Shown: positions 43,742-53,599, numbered from the stretch's first letter. The stretch is DNA of 64,000 nucleotides from Bifidobacterium goeldii (GCF_003951095.1 NZ_QXGL01000001.1:496001-560000); one strand, 5' to 3'. Translations and numbers: made by a program. Notes: generated from the sequence alone by a model not told the origin.

Positions 43742-45181
43742 TCATTGATCCAAGAAGTCGCGCAAAGTTTGCGAGCGCGAAGGGTGACGCAGCTTCGACA
43801 TGGTCTTCGACTCGATCTGACGGATACGTTCACGAGTCACGCCGTACACGCGGCCAATATCGTCAAGCGTCTTCGGCTGGCCATCTTCAAGACCGTAGCG
43901 CATCTTGATCACGCCGGCTTCACGGGGGGACAGCGTTTCAAGCACCTGCTTGAACTGCTCTTGCAGCAGTGAGAATGCGACTGCGTCGGACGGTGCGATA
44001 GCGTCGGTATCTTCGATCAGATCACCGAACTCAGAATCGCCGTCCTCGCCGAGCGGAGTGTGCAGTGAGATCGGCTCACGGCCGTACTTCTGCACTTCTT
44101 GCACCTTCTCAACCGGCATGTCAAGCTCGCGTGCCAGCTCATCAGGCGTAGGCTCACGGCCCAAATCCTGCAACATCTGGCGCTGCACACGGCTCAGCTT
44201 GTTAATCACTTCAACCATGTGCACAGGCACACGAATCGTACGCGCCTGATCAGCCATAGCGCGGGTGATTGCCTGACGAATCCACCAAGTAGCGTACGTG
44301 GAGAACTTGAAGCCCTTCTTCCAGTCGAACTTCTCGACTGCGCGAATCAAGCCCAAGTTGCCTTCCTGAATAAGGTCGAGGAAGAGCATGCCACGGCCGG
44401 TGTAACGCTTTGCCAGCGAAACAACCAGTCGCAGGTTAGCTTCGAGCAAGTGGTCCTTAGCTTTCTTGCCGTCGTTTGCAGCCCACTTGAGCTCACGCTT
44501 GCGCTTAAAGTCCATCTTGTCGGATTCAGTGTCAAGCAAGTGCTGCGCGTACAAGCCAGCTTCGATACGCTCCGAGAGGTCAACTTCCTGCTCAGCGTTC
44601 AACAGGCTCACGCGGCCGATCTGCTTCAAGTAGTCCTTGACTGGATCAGCGGTAGCGCCAGCAGCAATAACACGGCGCTTCGGATTGCCCGATGGCGTCA
44701 GATTATCGTCGTCATCGTCATCGCGTACAACGAAAGCGCCCTTCTCCTTCGGAGTTTCGACTTCTTTACGAGCCCGCTCATCGCTGTCCTCGTCGTCGTC
44801 ATCCTCCGACTCGTCTTCATCGTCTTCGTCGTCGAGATCATCCTCGTCGTCTTCGTCATCAACGTCCGTGTCGTCCACGTCGTCGAGATCGTCGTCGAGG
44901 CTGTCAACATCAGGCTCGTCGACCTGATCGTCGTCAAGATCCTCGTCCGTTTCTTCAACGCGAGTCTCTTCCTTAACCTCGGGCGCGGCTTTCTTCGCCG
45001 TGCGCGTGCGCGGGGTCTTGGTCGCGGTCGTCTTACGTGCCGTCGAAGTCTTGCCTTTGCCTGCCGTGGCGGTCTCCTTCTTCCTCGTGGCGGTTTTGCG
45101 CGCGCCGGTGCTCTTGGATTTCTCGTTGGCTTCCGCTTCGTTCACCGTCGTAGCTTTCGTGTCCTTCGCAGCCAAACTCAT
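43742..45181 (-). CDS. Principal RNA polymerase sigma factor (RpoD/HrdB type)
   Basis: Group 1 sigma-70 factor of 479 residues that directs RNA polymerase to housekeeping promoters. The first 70 residues are Lys/Ala/Thr-rich, followed by a very long polyacidic run to about residue 165. Region 1.2 begins near [13 protein letters not shown]; region 2 has [17 protein letters not shown] and [17 protein letters not shown]; region 4 has the helix-turn-helix [25 protein letters not shown] abuts the ATG at 45181 with no spacer, so a TTG start two codons later (45175), at 5-nt spacing, is plausible. The promoter at 45208-45237 precedes it. Confidence 0.96.
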   Translation of the reverse strand: MSLAAKDTKATTVNEAEANEKSKSTGARKTATRKKETATAGKGKTSTARKTTATKTPRTRTAKKAAPEVKEETRVEETDEDLDDDQVDEPDVDSLDDDLDDVDDTDVDDEDDEDDLDDEDDEDESEDDDDEDSDERARKEVETPKEKGAFVVRDDDDDDNLTPSGNPKRRVIAAGATADPVKDYLKQIGRVSLLNAEQEVDLSERIEAGLYAQHLLDTESDKMDFKRKRELKWAANDGKKAKDHLLEANLRLVVSLAKRYTGRGMLFLDLIQEGNLGLIRAVEKFDWKKGFKFSTYATWWIRQAITRAMADQARTIRVPVHMVEVINKLSRVQRQMLQDLGREPTPDELARELDMPVEKVQEVQKYGREPISLHTPLGEDGDSEFGDLIEDTDAIAPSDAVAFSLLQEQFKQVLETLSPREAGVIKMRYGLEDGQPKTLDDIGRVYGVTRERIRQIESKTMSKLRHPSRSQTLRDFLDQ

Positions 45182-45207
45182 CCTCCTGCTTGTTCTCGCC
45201 AGCCGTG

Positions 45208-45237
45208 CTTATACCACAATAGGCGCACTTCTGGCAA
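45208..45237 (-). promoter_or_regulatory. Sigma-70 type promoter for the principal sigma factor gene
   Basis: On the minus strand TTGCCA (45232-45237) and TATAAG (45208-45213) are separated by 18 bp, with a TGG extension before the -10 box. The -10 box is 27 bp before the start codon. Confidence 0.55.
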
Positions 45238-45399
45238 GGGCAAATCGTCAACTATTGGAGTTAACCATCTTCCTAGGACGATTATTCCCATAGCCGGCAT
45301 CTTTCCGCGCGCCGCACAGTATGTAACACGATGCAACACGCTTGAGCACCAGCGCTTACGCGTTGTTGAGGCTTACCTCACTTGCCTCGCTTATCTCAC

Positions 45400-46086
45400 T
45401 TATCTCAGTGAACTGCCTAGTGGCTGTCCGTCACGCCAAGCTGGCCCTGTTCCTCGTTGAATCGCTGAACAGACAATAGCCGCTAGCGTGCACTCATCAT
45501 CCAACATCAAACATTGCAAAGCGAATGTAACCGCGCGCCGATCTCCAATCCACCATAATGCGTACGCAATAATTGCCAGCGGTTGGATACCGAATCGTTC
45601 CGGTAGTGCGCCGATCATACTGGTGAGTAAATCGACGCCGGTCAAGCATCGGCGTATGTCAGGGCGGCGTTGGTCATCGGCGAATGCGCGATTGAGTTCG
45701 CGATACATGCGACGTTGCACCGCTGGATCATGAGGCCGTGCAGCAAGTTCAATCATTACTTCGACATCGGCATACGTTGGCACAGCAATCAGTGAGAGTA
45801 CGAGTGCGTCGCGAATCGAAAGCACTTCATTCATGCCTACAGCTAGCGCAGCAACCGCTTCAACATCTAATTGTGATTCGCCGTGTTCGAGCGCATCAGC
45901 CCACCAAGCAAACGGCGAGCGCACCCAATCGTGTGTTGCAATGCTCGCGCCTCGGCAACGTCGATCTTGCCGATATTGACTAGTGAGCTGCGTTAACCGC
46001 TGCGATGAGAGACGTTCTACTGCACTGTATTGCTCGCTGGGCACATGCAATTCGTGGACAGCAGATGCTGATTGTTTCAATACCAT
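45400..46086 (-). CDS. DUF4192 domain protein
   Basis: A 228-residue soluble protein of the actinobacterial DUF4192 family; no function is established. Family-like segments include RDALVLSLI near the centre and the C-terminal ALWWIGDRRAVTFALQCLMLDDECTLA, where Ala/Leu-rich helices precede a short tail. I see no signal peptide. It sits upstream of the sigma factor gene on the same strand but separated by 218 bp with a promoter, so it is probably a separate transcript. The start at 46086 is preceded by AGGGGGA. Confidence 0.75.
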   Translation of the reverse strand: MVLKQSASAVHELHVPSEQYSAVERLSSQRLTQLTSQYRQDRRCRGASIATHDWVRSPFAWWADALEHGESQLDVEAVAALAVGMNEVLSIRDALVLSLIAVPTYADVEVMIELAARPHDPAVQRRMYRELNRAFADDQRRPDIRRCLTGVDLLTSMIGALPERFGIQPLAIIAYALWWIGDRRAVTFALQCLMLDDECTLAAIVCSAIQRGTGPAWRDGQPLGSSLR

Positions 46087-46296
46087 GACAATCCCCCTTG
46101 ATTCATGGAGCCCGCATTGTCACTGACAATCACGGGTGTATTGGTACGGCTGATTTCCCCGATCAACCGCATATGTCTACTATGCACTATCTTCGCCATT
46201 TACCACGCGTTTTTTGACCTATGTGGTCGAAGGCTTATCAGCGTTGGAAATCCGCCAATCTTGTATTCGTAAAACCTTGTGGATAACCTCTTAGGT

Positions 46297-47403
46297 ATGA
46301 GTACTGCATCGGATTTGAACCTTATCGAACCGCGTATTGGCGTTTTGGTGGACCAGTTTGCGCGTGTTGGCAGCAATGAGTCGATTGCGCAATCGTGCCG
46401 AATGGTTATGGACACGGTCACTCGACAAGCGGTTGTTTCCAGTGAGGGAGGCAAGCGACTGCGCGCGCTACTGGTACTTGATGCATTCGATGCAGCACAG
46501 CATGCTCATGTCAATGAGTCTCAATCGTGTCACGCTGATACTCCACGTGATGCGGTTGTTGACTTAGCGTGCGCTATCGAAGTGTTTCAAACTGCAGCGC
46601 TCGTGCATGATGACATTATTGATGAGTCTGATTTGCGCCGTGGCAAACCGTCAGCGCATCGCGCGTTGGAGTCTGCTACGCACAGTGCGTCAATCGGCCG
46701 TGGATTAGGCATTATGTTAGGCGATCTGCTGGCTACCGCTAGTGTTGATATTGCCAATGCTGCAGCGCAGCGCATGAACGCCGATGCTGGCGCTATTGTC
46801 TCAACGTTCTTAACCATGCACCGCGAAGTGGAAATTGGTCAGGTACTTGATCTTGCTGTCGAGTTGAATCCGCTTGATAATCCTGAACAGTTGGCACAAG
46901 CGTCGTTGAATGTTTTCCGTTGGAAAACGGCGAGTTATACGACGATCGCTCCGCTTGAATTCGCACTATTAGCAGCTGGGTTTTCGCCGGATGTTGCGCG
47001 CAACCATGCGATGGCGATTGGTTTGCCGCTCGGCCAAGCTTTCCAGTTAGCAGATGATTTGTTGGATGTTATTGGTTCGTCGCGCAATACTGGCAAGCCG
47101 GTGGGCGGTGATATCCGCGAAGGTAAGCGCACGGTACTGTTGGCGGATGCGCTGGCTCATGCTAGTGATGCGGATCGCGATGAGTTGATTCGTTTGTTCG
47201 AAGCTTCAGCGCGCAGCAACGCTGACGTACAGCATGTGATTGCACTGTTTGCTTCTACTGGTGCGATTGACCGTTCGCGTGAGCGTATTCGCACGTTGTG
47301 GGCGCGTTCGAAGGCTGCAGTGTATGAACTTGGTCTTCCTGATGAGGCGACGAACGCACTCGTCACAGCATGTGCACGTTTCGTACCGGATTTTGCCGTG
47401 TAG
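46297..47403 (+). CDS. Polyprenyl diphosphate synthase (geranylgeranyl-type)
   Basis: Trans-isoprenyl diphosphate synthase of 368 residues that extends isoprenyl diphosphates for quinone, carotenoid or lipid-carrier precursors; product length cannot be read. The first Asp-rich motif is LVHDDIIDES and the second is QLADDLLDVIG, both intact, with GGKRLRALL upstream and KTASYTT between. I chose ATG 46297; there is no visible Shine-Dalgarno, and GATAAC 10 bp before it could be a -10 box, so the mRNA may be leaderless. It lies 64 bp upstream of the PASTA kinase gene on the same strand. Confidence 0.88.
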   Translation: MSTASDLNLIEPRIGVLVDQFARVGSNESIAQSCRMVMDTVTRQAVVSSEGGKRLRALLVLDAFDAAQHAHVNESQSCHADTPRDAVVDLACAIEVFQTAALVHDDIIDESDLRRGKPSAHRALESATHSASIGRGLGIMLGDLLATASVDIANAAAQRMNADAGAIVSTFLTMHREVEIGQVLDLAVELNPLDNPEQLAQASLNVFRWKTASYTTIAPLEFALLAAGFSPDVARNHAMAIGLPLGQAFQLADDLLDVIGSSRNTGKPVGGDIREGKRTVLLADALAHASDADRDELIRLFEASARSNADVQHVIALFASTGAIDRSRERIRTLWARSKAAVYELGLPDEATNALVTACARFVPDFAV

Positions 47404-47467
47404 GATTCGCGCCACCATATACACTGGGGAAAGACGATTCGCGTTTGAAGGAACCTTACGAACAACC

Positions 47468-49756
47468 ATGAGTGAAGCCGCAGCCACGCCGGAAGGGCAG
47501 ACGATCGAAGGACGCTATCGCGTCATCCGCAGGATCGCGGAGGGCGGCATGGCCACCGTGTATGAAGCGGTGGACGAGCGGCTTGAACGTACGGTCGCGA
47601 TCAAAATCATGCATACGCAGCTGGCGCAAGGTGCTCACCGCGCGCAGTTCGTGGAGCGCTTCCGCCGGGAAGCAAAGTCCGCCGCCTCGATTGCTAACCC
47701 GCATATTGTGCAGGTGTATGACACTGGCGAGTTTAACGGGCTTGACTATCTCGTTATGGAGTATGTGCATGGCGTGAATTTGCGTCATGATATGAATCTG
47801 CAGGGCACGTTTAGTGTGCGGGAAACGTTGCGTGTTATTTCTGAAACGCTTGACGGCTTGGCTGCCGCACACCGTGTGGGCGTGGTGCATCGTGATATTA
47901 AGCCGGAAAATATTCTGCTGAATGATCGCGGGCACGTGCAGATTACTGATTTTGGTTTGGCTAAAGCTGCGTCTCAAGCTACGCTCTCGTCTACTGGCAT
48001 GCTGCTGGGTACGGCCGCGTATTTAGCGCCGGAGATGATCGAAAATAATCAGGCAACCAAGCAGGGTGACTTGTATTCGGTGGGCATTATGGCGTGGGAA
48101 ATGCTCGCTGGTGATGTGCCATTCACGTCGGATAATCCTGTCACGATGGTGTTTAAGCATGTGCATGAGGATGTGCCGTCTGTGGCAACAGTCTGCCCTG
48201 GTATTGACCCGCGTGTTGCCGCATTTATCGCACATTTAACAGCTCGTGCGGTTAATGATCGTCCTGCGGATGCGGCCGATGCATTGCACGAGTTGCAACA
48301 GTTTACGCCACAACTCGATATGGCCGCATGGCAGTATCGTAAGCTGCCGGATGATGCACGTCAGGATGCGCATGAGTCCACGGTGCCGGCGCTGGTTGGC
48401 ACAATTCCAGCTCCTCCTGCTCCCCCAGCTACGCAGGTGTTGCCGAATACCGTGCCGGATACTGTGCCGGATACTGCTGGCAGCGAGGAGAATGGTTCAA
48501 CTACTGCCGCAGGTGCAACTCCTGTGCCTTCTACGCCTGGAGCAGCGGTTACCACGCCCCTAGCACCCGTACCACCGGTACAAAACACGCCAGTGGTAAC
48601 GGATCAGACTGCCACGCAAGTAATTACCTCGCAGCCTGGAAGCACCACGCAATCGATTGACTTAGCGGCAGTTTCTGATCCTGATATGCCGAGCTCGCCG
48701 TCGCATAACCTTCCTTTCCCAACTATTTCTGCGCAGAACATGCCGCACAGCGCGCAACACAACGCGCAGGTTGATAGGCCGCGTAAATCTCATAAAGCGT
48801 TGATTATCACGCTGGTTGTTGCTCTTGTTGTAGCACTATGCGCTGGCGGTGGCGGTGGAGCATGGTGGTATTACCTTGGTCCGGGCAGTTATTGGACAGT
48901 GCCGCAGCCGACTGACGTCACCTGTGTTCAGGGAGAAGCATGTTCTACTGCTGGCGCATCATGGAGCACGTATAAGAGCACGTTGAACGTGGCGAATATT
49001 CCGTTCAAGGTTTCGCAGCAGTACAGTGATGATGTTGCACAAGGTGCGATTATTACCACGAGTCCGAAGAATGTTGGCGATCATATTAGCAAGCGAAACA
49101 ACGATCATTTGAGCGTTGTAGTGTCGCGCGGTGTCAAGCCCGCAACGGTTCCAAGCGATATTGACGATCCGAACTCAGCCAATGGCAAGGATCCTCTGGC
49201 TGCGTTGCAAGCAGCTGGCTTTACGAATGTTACGCGTGATGAATCGCAGGAGCAGTATTCGCAAACGCTGCCTGAAGGTACGCTGCAATCCATTAGCGTC
49301 GAACCGGGTGCTACTCTGCCGCATAACGAGAAGATCACGGTAGTCCTGTCGAAGGGGCCAATGCCGGTAGCAATGCCTGACGTCGTCGGCAAAACGCAGG
49401 ACGAGGCGATGGCTGCGTTGAATGAAGCCAAGCTCAAGGTCACTACGTCTGAAGCGTACGATGACAAGGTACCCGCCGGCAGCGTGGTTTCTGCGTCGGT
49501 GAACGCTGGTTCGCAACTGCATTGGGGCGATGCTGTGTCGTTGGTGATTTCCAAGGGACCTGAGATGGCCAACGTGCCGAACGTGGTTGGTCAGAACAAG
49601 GATGCGGCGACCAAGACGCTGCAAGCACTTGGCTTTGACGTAAAGACGACTGGTTTGAACATTCTTGGTTTGGTACAGCAGCAAAGCGCTACCGGTCAGA
49701 CTCGTCTGCGTGATGAGAATGGCAAAAAGACAGTCATCACACTGACTGTTGTGTGA
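47468..49756 (+). CDS. Ser/Thr protein kinase with PASTA domains (PknB type)
   Basis: Membrane-spanning eukaryotic-type kinase of 762 residues that in Gram-positive bacteria senses peptidoglycan fragments and controls wall synthesis and division. The kinase domain (about 10-280) has VAIKIM, HRDIKPENILL and ITDFGLAKA. A Pro/Thr-rich linker follows, then one membrane segment near residue 443-465, and four extracellular PASTA-like repeats, recognisable by the closing KGP or RGV pattern (LSKGPMP, ISKGPEM). I chose ATG 47468; an upstream open frame overlaps the synthase gene and is a shadow. It is probably cotranscribed with the polyprenyl synthase. Confidence 0.94.
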   Translation: MSEAAATPEGQTIEGRYRVIRRIAEGGMATVYEAVDERLERTVAIKIMHTQLAQGAHRAQFVERFRREAKSAASIANPHIVQVYDTGEFNGLDYLVMEYVHGVNLRHDMNLQGTFSVRETLRVISETLDGLAAAHRVGVVHRDIKPENILLNDRGHVQITDFGLAKAASQATLSSTGMLLGTAAYLAPEMIENNQATKQGDLYSVGIMAWEMLAGDVPFTSDNPVTMVFKHVHEDVPSVATVCPGIDPRVAAFIAHLTARAVNDRPADAADALHELQQFTPQLDMAAWQYRKLPDDARQDAHESTVPALVGTIPAPPAPPATQVLPNTVPDTVPDTAGSEENGSTTAAGATPVPSTPGAAVTTPLAPVPPVQNTPVVTDQTATQVITSQPGSTTQSIDLAAVSDPDMPSSPSHNLPFPTISAQNMPHSAQHNAQVDRPRKSHKALIITLVVALVVALCAGGGGGAWWYYLGPGSYWTVPQPTDVTCVQGEACSTAGASWSTYKSTLNVANIPFKVSQQYSDDVAQGAIITTSPKNVGDHISKRNNDHLSVVVSRGVKPATVPSDIDDPNSANGKDPLAALQAAGFTNVTRDESQEQYSQTLPEGTLQSISVEPGATLPHNEKITVVLSKGPMPVAMPDVVGKTQDEAMAALNEAKLKVTTSEAYDDKVPAGSVVSASVNAGSQLHWGDAVSLVISKGPEMANVPNVVGQNKDAATKTLQALGFDVKTTGLNILGLVQQQSATGQTRLRDENGKKTVITLTVV

Positions 49757-49802
49757 TGATGAGTGATTACTAAGCGCAATCATCACTGATTTATGCGCAT
49801 AT

Positions 49803-49844
49803 AGTTTGGGCAGCTTTCCAACAATGTGGAGAGCTGCCCAAACT
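49803..49844. terminator. Bidirectional terminator between kinase and acyltransferase genes
   Basis: AGTTTGGGCAGCT (49803-49815) pairs with AGCTGCCCAAACT (49832-49844), with further TTCCA/TGGAG pairing inside, between convergent genes ending at 49756 and 49886. Confidence 0.8.
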
Positions 49845-49885
49845 AGTATTGTTGTCGTTTTCCGGCACTTCTAGCGTCGAACATG

Positions 49886-50602
49886 TTACGCCTGCTGCTG
49901 TTCGCTCGCTTCCGCTGTTTCAGCCTCAGCCTTTAGCCGTGCCTTAACTTTTTGCGCGTATTCATCCACGTACTCTTGTCCGCTGAGCTTTTGAATCTCG
50001 CGCATCAGACGGTCGGTGAGTTCGCGTGCTTCCTCATGCGTGATTTCATCATCAGCCTTCTTCTCAACTGGAATCGGCTTGCCATAAATCACTTGCGTTT
50101 TACCCTTGCCCGGAATAATCTGCCCCGGCTTTTGGATTTCGCGCGTGCCAATCAGCGCAGTAGGCACCAGCGGGCAGCCGGTTTCCAACGCAAGACGCGC
50201 GGCCCCTGTGTGGCCACGGTACAAGCGGCCGTCGGGACTACGTGTACCTTCGACGTGAATACCGAACAGATGACCATCTTCAAGAATCTCACGCGCATGA
50301 GCGAGCGCACCCAGCGACTTGGAGCCACCTGAACGGTCCACGGGGAACACGCCGACAGAAGTGAACCACCACTTCTTGAACTTGCCTTTAATGCCCTTAC
50401 CTTCAAAATATTCAGCCTTGCCCATGAAATGCACCATGCGCGGGCAGGTAATCGGAATAAGCGCATCATCAATAACGGCGAGATGGTTCGCAGCAATAAT
50501 CGCTCCACCATGACGCGGAATGTTTTCCAAGCCGTGCGCAGTCGGGCCCATACGACGACGAGCGACCCAACCGAAGCCCTTAACAAAGAACCAGTACAGC
50601 AC
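49886..50602 (-). CDS. plsC: 1-acyl-sn-glycerol-3-phosphate acyltransferase (PlsC type)
   Basis: Membrane-associated acyltransferase of about 238 residues that makes phosphatidic acid from lysophosphatidate. The HxxxxD motif is NHLAVID, the second is GVFPVDRSGG, and the third, substrate-binding, is VEGTRSPDG, followed by PLVPTALIG. The C-terminal tail is charged and helical. I chose GTG 50602 since GGAGG lies 8 nt upstream; a TTG at 50617 is the alternative start. The adjacent gene is divergent with about 60 bp between them. Confidence 0.9.
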   Translation of the reverse strand: MLYWFFVKGFGWVARRRMGPTAHGLENIPRHGGAIIAANHLAVIDDALIPITCPRMVHFMGKAEYFEGKGIKGKFKKWWFTSVGVFPVDRSGGSKSLGALAHAREILEDGHLFGIHVEGTRSPDGRLYRGHTGAARLALETGCPLVPTALIGTREIQKPGQIIPGKGKTQVIYGKPIPVEKKADDEITHEEARELTDRLMREIQKLSGQEYVDEYAQKVKARLKAEAETAEASEQQQA

Positions 50603-50662
50603 GATTGCCACCTCCAACGGTTTGCGGCGGTTTGACTGGCCGCTTGATTACAGTAGGACTAT

Positions 50663-51241
50663 ATGACCGAGAACCACAATAGCAATGCGGACAGCGAGCG
50701 TCCAAACCCCACGCCGCAAGATGGGCAGAATTCCAGCACGTCTGGAGCTGGCGACGATTTGGATTGGGCAGCATTCGCAGCTGAACATGCCGATGATCTT
50801 GATGATGTAGCGCGTTCCCGTAATGCGCGGCGTTTTGAACGTCATGCGCAGCGTAAAGAAAAAGAAGCACTGCTATCAGTGAATGATCTTGACGCTGGCA
50901 CGTTTACGGACGATGTTGTTCCATTGCATCAGCGTGGTCCACGCGATCACGTGGGTTCTAGCTGGCTTGACACTGACGATGTGATGGATCAGTATGGTGA
51001 CGATTTTGTGCCGCCGAATCCAAAGATTGGGCATGTTCAGGCTTCGAAGCTTGTGTTTTGGATACTGCTTCTCGTTGGCGTTGCTGGCATTATTGGTTCA
51101 GTGTTCGTTCCAGCACTAGCCGCTATTTTGGGTTCTGTGTTCGGCGTATGCGCGCTAATCGGTGCGGCTGGCTTGATTTTGCAGCATAAGGGGCACAGTG
51201 AGACGCGTACTAACCCGTTTGATGATGGTGCAAGGGTGTAG
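50663..51241 (+). CDS. Small two-segment membrane protein, unknown function
   Basis: A 192-residue protein I do not recognise beyond a general actinobacterial look. Residues 1-125 are polar and acidic and include DDLDWAAFAAEHADDLDDVARSRNARR in outline (near 32-57); two hydrophobic segments follow near 128-150 and 153-172, with a short polar tail ending in NPFDD. The N-terminal half is probably cytoplasmic. The start at 50663 has AGGA a few bases upstream. It is divergent from plsC and ends before a very strong hairpin. Confidence 0.72.
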   Translation: MTENHNSNADSERPNPTPQDGQNSSTSGAGDDLDWAAFAAEHADDLDDVARSRNARRFERHAQRKEKEALLSVNDLDAGTFTDDVVPLHQRGPRDHVGSSWLDTDDVMDQYGDDFVPPNPKIGHVQASKLVFWILLLVGVAGIIGSVFVPALAAILGSVFGVCALIGAAGLILQHKGHSETRTNPFDDGARV

Positions 51242-51277
51242 TCTGCTGGCACACGTATGACGATGCCATCATTGTTT

Positions 51278-51324
51278 GAGTGGGGGGTGCGGTTCACTAC
51301 GTGTGTGAACCGCACCCCCCACTC
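51278..51324. terminator. Perfect 20-bp stem bidirectional terminator
   Basis: The arms 51278-51297 and 51305-51324 are perfect reverse complements of 20 bases with a 7-nt loop, and contain a run of six G or C. It lies between convergent genes ending at 51241 and 51348. Confidence 0.85.
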
Positions 51325-51347
51325 GTATACGTCTTGGCCGCAACACC

Positions 51348-52661
51348 TTACGAAGCAAAGTCGATAGACTCTTGCAGTTCGGCAATCATAGCTTTTGCCG
51401 CGTCTAGGGCTTTACGTTTGCCGAAGACAACATCTTGCTGATAGCGGATGATGGTCTTATCAAGTTCGGAAGCACCATTGGGCGTAATCGATGGAGAGGT
51501 ACCCAATGTGGGCTGAATCGTATCAACGAAGTTAAGCGCTGTACGATCAGTTCCCGACACGCTGTTCGCTAGCGTATGACGGATATCGTCATTGGATGGA
51601 ATGCCGCGTTCTGTGCCGAGGATCGTTCCTGCTTGCTTGTTGTTGATCAAATAGTTCACGAGCATAGCTGCTTCAGCTGGATGCTGGGAGCTCGAGGAGA
51701 TCGACCAGTACATGCCGGGCTTGAGATACATGGTTTTTGCTCCCGGGTCGATCTGCGGCAGTGGCACAATCGACATGTCATCGGTGCCAGCTGCTTGGGC
51801 GTAAGGCGTAATCATCGTGGCTTGTGTGATCATCATCGCCTGTTGGCCTTTGCCAAAGTCGCTGTCGTTGAGTGTCGCAGCACTGTTTTCACTCCACCGT
51901 TCGCGACTGCCTTCGACGCCGTTGCTAGCCCAGTCAGCAGGCAATTGTAGAAACGATGCGAGTGTTTGAGGTTGAATGACGATATGGTTGCCGTCGAACA
52001 GTTTTTCGCCGTGCTGGCGCGCCCACAATTGCAAGCCATAACCGTTATTTGGTGCCAGTGAGCCGATGATTGTGCCGTTGGACTTTTCGGTGACCTGTTT
52101 GGCGAAGTCAGCGAATTCATCCCACGTCCAATGGTCAGTATCGGGCAGTGTGAGCCCAAGATTGTTGAGAATCGTGTTGTTGACGATGACGCCATATTGT
52201 GCGGTGGTGGCGGGGGCAGCGACCTGTTTACCTTCGACTTGCCCCATTGATTTGAGTGAATCGCTCATACCATTGAGTTCAAGATATTTCGACGCTGTAT
52301 TGAGGTCGAGAAGCGAACCCATCGAACCGTAGAACGAGAGGTACAGTTCGTCCATTTGCATAACATCGGGCGCGTTGCCGCCTGCCGACTGTACAGCGAG
52401 CTTGTCCCAGTAGCCAGTCCAGTCGGAGTATTCCATGTCAACGTGAATGTTCGGATGCAGTTTTTCGAAGGCCGCAACCGCTTGTTCGGTGGTTTCGACG
52501 CGCGAGTCACCGCCCCACCAGTCAAGGCGGATGGTCACGTCGCCATCCGATGCCACAACTGGCACGTCAGAGGCACCGACCGAGCTGCCGCACGCGGTGG
52601 TGACGCACAATGCCACGGCCGCCATCACAGCTGTCAAATACTTCTTCCATAAACGCTTCAT
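51348..52661 (-). CDS. Sugar ABC transporter substrate-binding lipoprotein
   Basis: Family 1 extracellular binding protein of 437 residues. The signal peptide ends in the lipobox VTTAC, with Cys-24 as lipid site. Mature-domain features include VTIRLDWWGGDSRVETTEQAVAAFEKLHPN in outline (near 43-72), PDVMQMDELYLSFYG and a C-terminal helix region with AAMLVNYLINNKQAG. It is the last gene of the operon with two permeases upstream, 20 bp after the MalG-type gene. No ATPase gene is present, so a shared MsiK-type ATPase encoded elsewhere is likely. The region's GH115 gene suggests a xylan-derived oligosaccharide ligand (inferred). Confidence 0.93.
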   Translation of the reverse strand: MKRLWKKYLTAVMAAVALCVTTACGSSVGASDVPVVASDGDVTIRLDWWGGDSRVETTEQAVAAFEKLHPNIHVDMEYSDWTGYWDKLAVQSAGGNAPDVMQMDELYLSFYGSMGSLLDLNTASKYLELNGMSDSLKSMGQVEGKQVAAPATTAQYGVIVNNTILNNLGLTLPDTDHWTWDEFADFAKQVTEKSNGTIIGSLAPNNGYGLQLWARQHGEKLFDGNHIVIQPQTLASFLQLPADWASNGVEGSRERWSENSAATLNDSDFGKGQQAMMITQATMITPYAQAAGTDDMSIVPLPQIDPGAKTMYLKPGMYWSISSSSQHPAEAAMLVNYLINNKQAGTILGTERGIPSNDDIRHTLANSVSGTDRTALNFVDTIQPTLGTSPSITPNGASELDKTIIRYQQDVVFGKRKALDAAKAMIAELQESIDFAS

Positions 52662-52681
52662 CTTTGAATCACTTTCAATGC

Positions 52682-53599
52682 TTACTTACCACCAGTAGTG
52701 GCGATGCCTTGGACTAAATACTTCTGCCCGAACGTGAATACGAGGAACAGCGGGATCAGGCTGATAACGCTCATGGCGAACATGGGGCCGTAGCTGGATT
52801 GGGACTGCGAGTCAATAAACGTGCGCAAAGCAATCGGCACAGTGTACATGTCGGGTTTGGTCAGGTACAACAACTGACTGAAGAAGTCGTTCCAAGTCCA
52901 GATAAACGTGAAAACAGCACAAGTACCGATAGCGGGTTTCATGAGGGGCAGGAGGATCTGGAAGAAGATGCGAATGTGGCCGGCACCGTCGATGTTCGCC
53001 GCCTCGTCGAGGTCGCGAGGCAGCCCGCGTAGGAACTGATAGAACAGGAAGGTGAAGAAACCGTCCATGGCGAGGAATTTAGGGACGATGAGCGGCACGA
53101 ACGTGTTGATCAGGTGCAGTGAGTTCCACATGATGTACTGCGGGATGACGATCACGTGGATCGGAATCATGAGCATGAGCAGCATGAAGCCGAACAACAC
53201 GCCGCGGAATCGGAAGTGTAATCGTGCGAACGCGTACGCGGCCATTGAGCAGGTGAGAATATTGCCGATGATCGCGAAAACGACGATGATCAGCGAGTTG
53301 AGAATGTAGCGACCAAACGGATAGCTCAGTGCGTTCCACCCAGCGACATAGTTTTCCCAAACAGGTTTGGTGACGAGCAATCCCATATTGGTGAAGATCT
53401 CGTTTTGTGGGCGCAGGGAGCTGGCAATCATCCACAGGATTGGGTAGAGCATGAGGATGGCGAGCAGCAATACCACGATCTGTTTGATAATGGCGCTGAT
53501 CATGCGAACGGCAGCCCTCCCCCGGTTGGGATTCATACCGTGGCCGGAACCGAGTTCTGCGTATGCGCTGGTTGTCGTAGTTTGTGTCGTGTCAGTCAT
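52682..53599 (-). CDS. Sugar ABC transporter permease (MalG type)
   Basis: Inner membrane subunit of a CUT1 sugar importer, 305 residues, with about six hydrophobic segments. The coupling EAA motif is LDEAANIDGAGHIRIFFQILLPLMKP (near 195-220). A polar N-terminus of about 30 residues precedes the first membrane segment. The start ATG 53599 overlaps the upstream permease gene by 8 nt, so translation is coupled; the frame extends to 53629 inside that gene. It lies 20 bp upstream of the binding-protein gene. Confidence 0.94.
   Translation of the reverse strand: MTDTTQTTTTSAYAELGSGHGMNPNRGRAAVRMISAIIKQIVVLLLAILMLYPILWMIASSLRPQNEIFTNMGLLVTKPVWENYVAGWNALSYPFGRYILNSLIIVVFAIIGNILTCSMAAYAFARLHFRFRGVLFGFMLLMLMIPIHVIVIPQYIMWNSLHLINTFVPLIVPKFLAMDGFFTFLFYQFLRGLPRDLDEAANIDGAGHIRIFFQILLPLMKPAIGTCAVFTFIWTWNDFFSQLLYLTKPDMYTVPIALRTFIDSQSQSSYGPMFAMSVISLIPLFLVFTFGQKYLVQGIATTGGK

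Noticed and set aside
44698..44958. Repetitive-looking DNA within the sigma factor gene that resembles a microsatellite
   Set aside because: It is the run of GAT/GAC/GAA/GAG codons for the polyacidic N-terminus, not an independent repeat element.
47240..47467. N-terminal extension of the PASTA kinase overlapping the polyprenyl synthase gene
   Set aside because: Out-of-frame reading of the synthase 3' end; the kinase domain begins normally after ATG 47468.
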